A stretch of 5,012 nucleotides of DNA from an uncultured Erysipelotrichaceae bacterium (GTDB lineage Bacteria; Bacillota_I; Bacilli_A; Erysipelotrichales; Erysipelotrichaceae), in NCBI GenBank assembly GCA_900314345.1, contig OMUX01000163.1, forward strand, positions 1 through 5,012, given 5' to 3'. Positions within the stretch are counted from its first letter, which is position 1, and each line of letters starts with the position of its first letter. The notes under the pieces were generated by a model, which ran no database searches, was not told where the DNA came from, and worked only from the letters and a program-made list of their open reading frames with translations. Shown here one piece after another: positions 1 through 5,012 of the stretch. A program made the position numbers and the translations under genes.

Positions 1-5
1 TGTTC

Positions 6-19
6 TCCTGTATACAGGA
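6..19. repeat. 14-bp perfect palindrome, possible operator
   Basis: TCCTGTATACAGGA is perfectly self-complementary over 14 bases. It has no loop, so it fits a dimeric DNA-binding protein site better than an RNA hairpin. It lies just upstream of an AT-rich stretch with 33-bp periodic repeats. No gene that it might control is visible inside the window. The symmetry is seen directly; the operator role is inferred. Confidence 0.4.
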
Positions 20-23
20 TATC

Positions 24-105
24 ATTAATTGCACATTTTTACATATTTTATAAGTAATTAATTACACGTTTTTTCAATTACTAGATTCAATTAATTACAC
101 ATTTT
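24..105. repeat. Three 16-bp direct repeats at exact 33-bp period
   Basis: Copies of ATTAATTRCACRTTTT lie at 24-39, 57-72 and 90-105. The starts are exactly 33 bases apart, leaving 17-base AT-rich spacers that differ from one another. Copies 2 and 3 differ at one base of the 16, and copy 1 differs from copy 3 at one base. The period is a multiple of 3 (11 codons), but the plus-strand frame that continues into the downstream remnant meets TAA at 51-53 in the first unit, so a coding repeat is not supported across all three. About three helical turns per unit would place the copies on one DNA face, as for iteron-like or regulator sites. The function is unknown. Confidence 0.6.
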
Positions 106-108
106 CCC

Positions 109-296
109 AGCCTTGCAGAAAGCTTTCTATTTCCCGTGATCTGATCCCGTATCTTGAAAAGACATACAGGCACTGCAGGTTCATGCACAGGGATGATTAT
201 GATCCTTCCGTGATTGATGATCTGGGCCCTGATGTCATCATCCTGGAATCTGCAGAGCGTCTGTTTGAAGAAAGTGCAATGCTTGAACTGAGATAG
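109..296 (+). pseudogene. 3' remnant of an SGNH/AlgX-like hydrolase gene
   Basis: A plus-strand frame ending at TAG 294-296 encodes residues such as DLIPYLEKTYRHCRF, then YDPSVIDDLGPDVIILES and AERLFEE. This resembles the C-terminal end of SGNH-hydrolase-like proteins of the AlgX/DHHW type, which act on or modify extracellular polysaccharide. No plausible start codon precedes it: the only in-frame ATG is at 183-185 and would give a 38-residue peptide. Just upstream, a different frame reads a Glu-Ser-Phe (GAA AGC TTT, 118-126). Adding one T to the T run at 124-126 would join this to Ser-Ile-Ser in the main frame and restore a family-like ESFSIS-LIPYL stretch. The most economical reading is a 5'-truncated, frameshifted gene end. 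The family call rests on remembered motifs and has not been tested by alignment. The antisense 73-residue frame over the same bases has no recognisable content. Confidence 0.45.
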
Positions 297-299
297 CGA

Positions 300-341
300 A
301 AAGGTCACACTGCTGTTCAGTGAATATGCAGTATGGCCTTT
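300..341. terminator. Bidirectional hairpin terminator
   Basis: The arms 300-313 (AAAGGTCACACTGC) and 328-341 (GCAGTATGGCCTTT) pair over 14 positions around a 14-base loop. On either strand there is one mismatch and one G-U wobble. The A-rich and T-rich arm ends give short U runs in both directions. It lies between the stop of the plus-strand remnant (296) and the stop of the minus-strand GH9 gene (370), where a shared terminator for converging genes is expected. The stem is long, but the U tracts are short, so efficiency is uncertain. Confidence 0.6.
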
Positions 342-369
342 ACATACGTTCTTTTCAGCTATCAGTATC

Positions 370-2661
370 TCATTTCAGATTGCCGATCAATGAGATCAGT
401 GCACTGTTGTAGTAAATGGCAGCTTCATTGGTGGAATAACTGTTATAGCTGTCTGCGTACACCTTGGCAGAAGGTACATCCCAGGAGATCTGCTGGGTTA
501 CCGTGTCTTCCCTTGAAGCATCCGGCCCGCCTGCCAGAGCACCTGGAAGGTTTATACCGGCAGCTCTTGCAATGCGGCTGTGCAGGTCAGTCGGGGAACT
601 CTTGCCATATCCGGAGACAAAACAGAAATCCAGGCTGTTCTTGCCTAAGAGATAGGCTGCCTGTTCCCCTGCTGCCTGCAGGTATTTCTGTTCCCCTGTG
701 CAGCTGTATGCCATGGCAAGGATCGTTCCATTGTCGGCAGCCTTCTGGTTGCTGCCCCAGGTATATTCATCCAATGAAACGTTATAGCCGTTGCCGTTTA
801 CCCAGCTCATCAGGCCTTCTGCTTCACTTCTGAGGCTTTCCAGAAGCGCATTATAGAAATCCGGATCATTCCCCTGCAGATGCGGTGTGCAGAGGATCAG
901 GAATCTTCCGTATCCTCCGTTCTGTCTCCAGGAAACGCCGTTTGCACATTTGCTGTCCTGGATGTACAGATTCTTTGCTCTGTTCCGGTAATCATCCTTG
1001 CCGGTTGCGGCATACAGTGCAGCTTCAGCATAGAACCTGCCGTCCTTGTCATCATCGTCCAGATACTGTCCGGCAGAGAAATCGTCCGGATTCTTCACAA
1101 AGAAGTTGTCACTATTCTTCTGAAGGTAAGTCTCTGCCCGTTCTGCACTATCAAGACACTTCTGTGCGAAGTCAGGATCTACCGTCTGGAATGCCATGGA
1201 AGCCATGGCCATGGTTCCAGCATGGAATGCCGTGCTGGAACTTTCCTCCGGGAACAGGACCAGAGCCTGATCATCCATTGCCGGAGCAACACCGTCATAG
1301 GCAAAGGACTGCGTGACAACCCTTGCGTTCACACCGCCATCATCCCTTTGCATCTTCATCAGCCATTCCAGTTCATACCTTGCTTCATCAAGGATATCCG
1401 GAACACCATTGCCGCTTTCCGGGCCGTTGGTATCATCGCCATAGGCATCCGGATTCCTGAGGTATGCAAGCAGTAGATCACTGGCCGCCTTGGATCCGGT
1501 CTTGACATATCTTCCATAGTCCCCTGCATCATGCCAGCCGCCGCTGACATCATAGGAATCTTGCATATAGAGAACCGTTGCCATGCCGGTATGGCATGTA
1601 TCATGGGCAAATGCCCCTGCCCATGACGCATCCAAAGTACTGCCGCATCTTTGCAGGCTGAGCATATGGATCAGATCTTTCTGAAGTCCTGCATAAGGAT
1701 CTTCGGAAATCGTGAATACCGGTGAGACAACACCGATCTGGGCACGGATATAGTAGTTTCCCGGCTTGGTCAGGTTTGTGAAATCACCATAGCAGTTGGT
1801 CTCTCCGGTATCCGCATTCGCCATTTCATTGACAATGGCACCGGAATAGGCAATTGCATTGGTATCCGCATCCACCACATCAAAGAGGTCTCCTGCATTG
1901 TAGAGGAACGTACACCGTTTCTGCATGGAAGCAGGATAGCCTACCTGGTTGATGCGGACTGCTTCGACATTCAGATCATTGGTGATGCGGATGTTGTCAA
2001 TCGTGACAGTATGTTCATTGTCCGTATTGGCACTCTTTCCAAGCAGGAACTGCAGTCTTCCGCTGAATGTGGTTTCAGACGGAGTAAAGGCAAAGGTGAA
2101 GAATGTCCTTTCGGATGTCAGTGTGCAGTCCATGGAGGAGAATACCGTACCGGTATCATTGTTCACTGCCTGTACGGTAATGGTACGGTCCACCGTAGAG
2201 CTGGCATTGAAATAGACGGTATAGCCTGCACCTGCACTGTATGGAAGACCATCCCGGTAGAATACCGTATTTTCATAGGTGCTTCCTGCATTGATAATAT
2301 CCAGGGTATCGGTATCAAAGGTATTGGTATTGTTTACATAGCCATCCACGGTATTCACATACCAGCTGGATTTGAAACCTGTGGTGCTGTCCGGTGTCAT
2401 CGGTGCATAGGACTGAATGGGATAAGCCATCTGCAGCATGGCCTGTACAGGTTCTGCACTTGGTTCAGCTGATGGCAATACGGAAGGTTCGGCAGTCGCT
2501 GCCGGTGCTGTTACAGCGGCTGTTTCCTGAGGTTCTTGATTCTTGATGTGGTTCTTATAATGGATGGCAAAGCCTGCGGCAATCACATCCACGACAATCA
2601 GGACAATAATCAGTTTTCTGACGTTGATCTCGTTTTTCTGTTTCTGCTTCATGGGCAACAT
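370..2661 (-). CDS. Membrane-anchored GH9 endoglucanase/cellodextrinase with CBM4/9-like and Ig-like domains
   Basis: This 763-residue enzyme should cleave beta-1,4-glucans (cellulose, mixed-linkage glucan or related glycans) by inversion outside the cell. A basic N-terminus is followed by a hydrophobic segment at about 16-35 without a clear signal-peptidase site, suggesting a signal anchor. A Pro/Ala/Glu/Ser linker (about 42-73), a CBM4/9-like beta-sandwich (about 95-229), a cellulase Ig-like domain opening with VRINQVGYP (about 234-318) and the GH9 (alpha/alpha)6 barrel (about 325-763) follow. In GGWHDAGDYGRYV, D378 and D381 match the two conserved GH9 aspartates. H694 matches the conserved substrate-site His, and E746 (TNEAAIYYN) the catalytic acid. 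C339, C356, H357 and H377 fit the zinc site known in Ig-bearing GH9 enzymes. The CBM-Ig-GH9 order recalls clostridial CbhA/CelK, but there is no dockerin, CBM3, SLH or LPXTG. No Shine-Dalgarno precedes either ATG (2661 or 2652), and promoter placement favours 2652. Exact substrate is not predictable. Confidence 0.93.
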   Translation of the reverse strand: MLPMKQKQKNEINVRKLIIVLIVVDVIAAGFAIHYKNHIKNQEPQETAAVTAPAATAEPSVLPSAEPSAEPVQAMLQMAYPIQSYAPMTPDSTTGFKSSWYVNTVDGYVNNTNTFDTDTLDIINAGSTYENTVFYRDGLPYSAGAGYTVYFNASSTVDRTITVQAVNNDTGTVFSSMDCTLTSERTFFTFAFTPSETTFSGRLQFLLGKSANTDNEHTVTIDNIRITNDLNVEAVRINQVGYPASMQKRCTFLYNAGDLFDVVDADTNAIAYSGAIVNEMANADTGETNCYGDFTNLTKPGNYYIRAQIGVVSPVFTISEDPYAGLQKDLIHMLSLQRCGSTLDASWAGAFAHDTCHTGMATVLYMQDSYDVSGGWHDAGDYGRYVKTGSKAASDLLLAYLRNPDAYGDDTNGPESGNGVPDILDEARYELEWLMKMQRDDGGVNARVVTQSFAYDGVAPAMDDQALVLFPEESSSTAFHAGTMAMASMAFQTVDPDFAQKCLDSAERAETYLQKNSDNFFVKNPDDFSAGQYLDDDDKDGRFYAEAALYAATGKDDYRNRAKNLYIQDSKCANGVSWRQNGGYGRFLILCTPHLQGNDPDFYNALLESLRSEAEGLMSWVNGNGYNVSLDEYTWGSNQKAADNGTILAMAYSCTGEQKYLQAAGEQAAYLLGKNSLDFCFVSGYGKSSPTDLHSRIARAAGINLPGALAGGPDASREDTVTQQISWDVPSAKVYADSYNSYSTNEAAIYYNSALISLIGNLK

Positions 2662-2668
2662 TATATCA
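2653..2668 (-). promoter_or_regulatory. Extended -10 promoter at the GH9 start, leaderless transcript likely
   Basis: Read on the minus strand, TGATATAAT (2668-2660) is a perfect extended -10 box (TG-N-TATAAT). It overlaps the first possible ATG of the GH9 gene (2661-2659). Seven bases (GTTGCCC) separate it from the second in-frame ATG (2652-2650), so transcription should begin at or within a base of that ATG. No good -35 is present at 16-18 bp, as is usual for extended -10 promoters, and no ribosome binding site precedes either ATG. The elements are seen directly; leaderless expression is inferred. Confidence 0.5.
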
Positions 2669-2710
2669 TTGCCATTCTTAAGATTGGGTTAAGGCGAAAA
2701 CAGGCCTCAA

Positions 2711-2735
2711 ACACTGCAGCTTTTCACTACAGTGC
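2711..2735 (-). terminator. Weak hairpin after rloB
   Basis: On the minus strand, GCACTGTAG and CTGCAGTGT pair over nine positions (two G-U wobbles) around a 7-base loop, about 28 bases after the rloB stop. The following bases (TTTGAGGCC) are not a convincing U tract. It may end or attenuate the rloAB message before the separate GH9 promoter. Confidence 0.35.
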
Positions 2736-2762
2736 ATACGGCCGATTAATCCTTCGGGTATT

Positions 2763-3383
2763 TCAGTTTCTTTCTCTGATTGCATTGATGATGACAGGAA
2801 CATCTGTTCTCGGATTACAGTCCGCTGATGGCCAGTCAAATCCCAATGTCTTGTAATGCTTTGTCAGTTTCTCTGCATTTGCCATTGCATGGTCCGTCGT
2901 GTTTTTCAAGGTGCCAGAAACATCCATATTCTTGCAATAGCCGGGAATGTAGTCATTCAATGACCGCAGCACCTCATTGTTTCCGGTGAACTGATGTGTG
3001 GAAAATCTGAAATGCAGCAGGAACCACACTTCGAAACATGGATTGGAAGCGATAAAAACCGGTTTTGACTTTGCGGCAAGCTTCTTCACCAGTCTGGCTT
3101 TATTCTGATCACAGTCAAGATCGAGTACAACAAAGGCAATATCCCCTCTCTCTTCTGACAGATCATTGTCCTTCCAGTAGTTATCGATTTTCTCCAGCAT
3201 GCCTTCTGGATCTGTGACATGTCCCTGCCGCAGGATTTCAATGTGGTAATCTGCATGCTGTTCCTGGAAAGACCGGAAATAGAGAGTCTCCGTGACATTT
3301 CTTCCTTCCGCAGTAATCAGGATGACCGGTTTTTGTCTCCTGTTTCTGACATTGCGGCTCTTCTTGTCAAACTTTCTTCCCAT
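2763..3383 (-). CDS. rloB: RloB-like protein (AbiLii), Toprim-like partner of the abortive-infection pair
   Basis: This 206-residue protein has the size and motif order of the RloB/AbiLii family. After a very basic N-terminus (residues 1-18), ILITAEGRNVTETLYF (21-36) carries E26-G27 and E32. VVLDLDCD (85-92) gives acidic D88, D90 and D92. SNPCFEVWFLLHF (113-125) is the family hallmark, with N114, P115, E118 and W120. The Glu-then-DxD arrangement resembles a Toprim metal site, so a nuclease role is plausible but unproven. RloB proteins typically sit beside RloA ATPases, and AbiLii of lactococcal AbiL belongs here. The ATG shares one base with the rloA stop (TGATG). A strong GGAGGA (3398-3393) lies 9 bases upstream inside the rloA end, indicating coupled translation. 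The last residues (AIRERN) end cleanly and no frameshift is seen. Confidence 0.85.
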   Translation of the reverse strand: MGRKFDKKSRNVRNRRQKPVILITAEGRNVTETLYFRSFQEQHADYHIEILRQGHVTDPEGMLEKIDNYWKDNDLSEERGDIAFVVLDLDCDQNKARLVKKLAAKSKPVFIASNPCFEVWFLLHFRFSTHQFTGNNEVLRSLNDYIPGYCKNMDVSGTLKNTTDHAMANAEKLTKHYKTLGFDWPSADCNPRTDVPVIINAIRERN

Positions 3384-4648
3384 CAGATGATCTCCTCCGT
3401 CAGAGGATATGGAACAGCACCATATCGTCCGTTCAGATAGCCTTTTTCAATGTTGTCTGTCTTGCGCACGGAGAAATCATCCAGAGAATACAGCACTGTC
3501 GCTCCGGTTTTTGCATCTTTTTCAACGAAGTTGATCTGATCCCTTCTCATTCTGCTCAGTGAAAGCAATGTAGTGTCGTGCGTAGTGAAGATCAGCTGCG
3601 CACCGTTCTTGTTGATATCCGCGTTCCGGAACAGATTGACCAGGAAACGTACAATGAACGGATGCAGACTCCGGTCAAGTTCATCTATGAAAAGAACTTT
3701 TCCATTGTCAAAGGTGTCTTTCAGCATAGGCGCCAGGAAGAACAACTGCTGTGTGCCCAGAGATTCTTCCTGAAACAGAAGGCTGTACTGGTGCTCCTGA
3801 TGGTTTTCGTCTTCCACCGTATGGCTTGTTGTGATCTTCATTGTCTTCTGAGGAACAGCCGGTATGATCCTGTTATCGATGATAACGCCGTTGAGTGCAG
3901 GATTCTGTACAGTGACATTTTCCTGCTGTTCCACTTTGATATCCGAAATATTGATGTCCGCCTGATGCAGGAGCTTCTTTGCAAAATCAATATAAGCTCC
4001 GTTTTCCTGTGCATATTTTCCCATGGAATAGTTGATCAGTTCGTCCGAATTCGTAAAGGTGTCGATGCATTCTGACAGCCATGTATACGGTACCTTTGTT
4101 GCTTCAGCGTTCCAGTTTGTTGCGGTTGCCAGGAACAGCTTGTTCGGTGTATTCATTCTCACCAAGGGTGAAAGATTCTTTTTTTCGGCCCGTGATATTT
4201 CATATTCCGGGCTGCGGGATGCAGATCTTTCAAATACCATTTTCGGCTGATATGTGTCGTAACGGTACAGATATTCTTCGGTCACCTTTTCAGCTGTTGC
4301 TGAAAAGCCATAGATGTATTTTTTATGATCTGATGCAATAAATGTAAACTCAAACTCCGACGGAATCTTTTCACAGTCATCCGTAAATTTGAAAGGCACA
4401 ACAGGAATCGGAATATTCAGCTGCCTGGCATTGGATGTGCGGATGATGATCAAAGCCATGGTCATAGCCTTGAAAAGACTGGTCTTTCCTGAAGCGTTAG
4501 CTCCGTAGATCGCAGAAAAGTTCTGTGCCTTGAACTGATTCTGGATGATGATATTCTCAGGATGTTCCTTATCAGCGGAAGGTTCAAGACTTAGGATCTG
4601 TTTTTCCTTGATGGACATGTAATTCTTCACCGTGAACTGTAACAGCAT
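3383..4648 (-). CDS. rloA: RloA-like ABC/AAA ATPase (AbiLi), ATPase of the abortive-infection pair
   Basis: This 421-residue ATPase belongs to the AAA_15/AAA_21-type, OLD-like ABC ATPases. It opens with LLQFTVKNYMSIKEKQILSL, the usual N-terminal strand of the family. The Walker A motif is GANASGKTS (49-57), with K55 the phosphate-binding lysine. An ABC-signature-like ESLGTQ occurs at 295-300. Walker B is VLFIDELD (318-325; D322, E323), followed by a D-loop-like SLHP, and the switch histidine is H357 in TTHD. The C-terminus has the RloA/AbiLi-type DQINFVEKD and YLNGRYGAVPYP. No Toprim domain is fused; that role probably falls to the adjacent RloB. By analogy with AbiL and PARIS-type systems it may sense phage and control a toxic partner, which is inference. 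The ATG follows a strong AAGGAG (4659-4654) at 5 bases. A promoter-like region lies upstream. Confidence 0.88.
   Translation of the reverse strand: MLLQFTVKNYMSIKEKQILSLEPSADKEHPENIIIQNQFKAQNFSAIYGANASGKTSLFKAMTMALIIIRTSNARQLNIPIPVVPFKFTDDCEKIPSEFEFTFIASDHKKYIYGFSATAEKVTEEYLYRYDTYQPKMVFERSASRSPEYEISRAEKKNLSPLVRMNTPNKLFLATATNWNAEATKVPYTWLSECIDTFTNSDELINYSMGKYAQENGAYIDFAKKLLHQADINISDIKVEQQENVTVQNPALNGVIIDNRIIPAVPQKTMKITTSHTVEDENHQEHQYSLLFQEESLGTQQLFFLAPMLKDTFDNGKVLFIDELDRSLHPFIVRFLVNLFRNADINKNGAQLIFTTHDTTLLSLSRMRRDQINFVEKDAKTGATVLYSLDDFSVRKTDNIEKGYLNGRYGAVPYPLTEEII
3393..3398 (-). promoter_or_regulatory. Shine-Dalgarno of rloB inside the rloA 3' end
   Basis: GGAGGA on the minus strand overlaps the Glu-Glu codons near the end of rloA and lies 9 bases before the rloB ATG. 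With the TGATG stop/start overlap it decides the rloB start and supports coupled, near-stoichiometric synthesis of the two proteins. Confidence 0.8.
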
Positions 4649-4671
4649 ATGTACTCCTTTTCTTCATCATC

Positions 4672-4763
4672 AGTATACGCAAAGAGCGCGCAAAGCGGAA
4701 CAGTTTAAATTTTTATTTGCGTTTTTTTTGCATATATTATTTTAAAATGATAATTATGAGCAA
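4672..4763 (-). promoter_or_regulatory. Candidate promoter region of the rloAB operon with repeated CGCAAAG motif
   Basis: Two -10-like boxes can be read on the minus strand. TATACT (4677-4672) is close to rloA and has a poor -35, but A-rich sequence that could act as an UP element lies upstream (about 4702-4729). TAATAT (4739-4734) lies 18 bp after TTGCTC (4763-4758), each a partial match. On the plus strand, CGCAAAG occurs at 4678-4684 and 4689-4695, 11 bp apart, and its complement TTTGCG at 4716-4721. The direct pair falls between TATACT and its expected -35, where a repressor or activator could act. Which promoter is used cannot be decided by eye. Confidence 0.35.
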
Positions 4764-4769
4764 AATAAT

Positions 4770-4795
4770 ACACCTGCCGTGTTTCAGACAGGTGT
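4770..4795 (-). terminator. Hairpin terminator after the PotD-like gene
   Basis: On the minus strand ACACCTGTC (4795-4787) pairs with GGCAGGTGT (4778-4770), nine positions with one G-U, around an 8-base loop. ATTATTTTG follows as a moderately U-rich tail. It starts 8 bases beyond the stop codon of the PotD-like gene and separates that gene from the rloAB promoter region, so it probably ends the transporter transcript. Confidence 0.65.
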
Positions 4796-4803
4796 GTGAG
4801 TGC

Positions 4804-5012
4804 TCAGCCGGTAATGCTCATCTTGACTCTGGTATAGAGGTCAGAGAGCTGCTGGGTGAGTTTTGCATTAAAGCGGAAGACTTCATCCTTCTCATAGCCG
4901 GATCTTGGGGTATAGGCAGCGTTCTCGAAGTAGTCTCCGAGTTCTCCTGCCTCATAGTCCCTGACCTCAGTATTGGGGCTGGTGTAGCCGACATACTCAG
5001 AGTTTCTCTGAG
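4804..5012 (-). CDS. C-terminal fragment of a PotD-like polyamine ABC transporter substrate-binding protein
   Basis: Only the last 68 residues and the TGA stop (4806-4804) are inside the window; the gene continues past the right edge. The frame contains EYVGYTSPNTEV, then an acidic-aromatic stretch, AAYTPRSGYEKDEVFRF and a helical LTQQLSDLYTRVKMSITG ending. The YxGYTSPN motif followed by a C-terminal helix ending at the stop matches the C-terminus of spermidine/putrescine-binding PotD proteins, which deliver polyamines to a PotABC permease at the cell surface. In some Firmicutes the binding domain is fused to the PotC permease. That part would lie outside the window, so fusion cannot be judged. 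Another extracellular solute-binding protein of the same superfamily is possible. A hairpin terminator follows directly. Confidence 0.7.
   Translation of the reverse strand, partial: QRNSEYVGYTSPNTEVRDYEAGELGDYFENAAYTPRSGYEKDEVFRFNAKLTQQLSDLYTRVKMSITG

Noticed and set aside
24..105. CRISPR array from the three regular repeats
   Set aside because: The 16-bp AT-rich repeats and 17-bp AT-rich spacers are too short, and no cas gene is present.
87..308. Minus-strand frame of 73 residues with no recognisable motifs
   Set aside because: It lies opposite the more protein-like plus-strand remnant, runs through one arm of the bidirectional hairpin, and has no ribosome binding site that I could see.
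333..833. 166-residue plus-strand frame opposite the GH9 C-terminus
   Set aside because: Cys/Trp/Pro/Arg-rich antisense shadow with no domain and no ribosome binding site; it starts inside the terminator hairpin.
1035..1070. DDDDK enterokinase-like motif in the GH9 protein (residues 535-539)
   Set aside because: This is a normal acidic loop before the conserved GH9 RFYAEAALY helix; the match to a protease site is coincidental.
880..1476. 198-residue plus-strand frame opposite the GH9 catalytic domain
   Set aside because: The composition (Cys, Ile and His rich, no motif) is that of an antisense shadow, and the minus strand encodes clear GH9 motifs over the same bases.
2536..2856. 106-residue plus-strand frame spanning the GH9-rloB intergenic gap
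   Set aside because: It overlaps the ends of two well-supported minus-strand genes and shows no family motif; its hydrophobic part is the antisense of the rloB C-terminus.
3578..4075. 165-residue plus-strand frame opposite rloA
   Set aside because: No recognisable motif; rloA has a complete ATPase motif set on the other strand.

Overview
The window looks like a chromosomal accessory region of a Gram-positive (Firmicutes-type) bacterium, probably a gut or rumen commensal. The evidence is the set of protein families, the strong AAGGAG-type ribosome binding sites, and a membrane-anchored plant-polysaccharide hydrolase without dockerin or S-layer modules. I cannot assign a genus from the sequence. 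Every intact gene lies on the minus strand, so biological order runs from right to left.

Right edge (4804-5012): the C-terminal 68 residues of a PotD-like polyamine ABC-transporter binding protein, followed by a hairpin terminator (4770-4795). A short AT-rich intergenic stretch then carries promoter-like elements and a repeated CGCAAAG motif. Next comes a tight two-gene operon, rloA (4648-3383) and rloB (3383-2763), which overlap by one base (TGATG). RloA is an ABC/AAA-type ATPase and RloB a Toprim-like partner. Together they match the AbiLi/AbiLii (AbiL) abortive-infection pair, so this is the defence content of the window.

Centre and left: about 100 bp after rloB, with a weak hairpin and an extended -10 promoter between them, lies a 763-residue glycoside hydrolase family 9 enzyme (2661-370). 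Its order is N-terminal membrane anchor, Pro/Ala/Glu/Ser linker, CBM4/9-like beta-sandwich, cellulase Ig-like domain and GH9 catalytic domain with all expected catalytic residues. It has no Shine-Dalgarno sequence. The extended -10 box sits so that transcription should start almost exactly at its second ATG, which suggests leaderless expression separate from rloAB.

Left edge (1-369): no intact gene. It holds a 14-bp perfect palindrome, three copies of a 16-bp motif at an exact 33-bp period, a decayed 3' fragment of a plus-strand SGNH/AlgX-like gene with a probable frameshift, and a bidirectional hairpin terminator between that remnant and the GH9 gene. The defence operon and the GH9 gene do not obviously work together. 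The region reads as independent accessory modules, each with its own signals, set between a transporter gene and a gene remnant.
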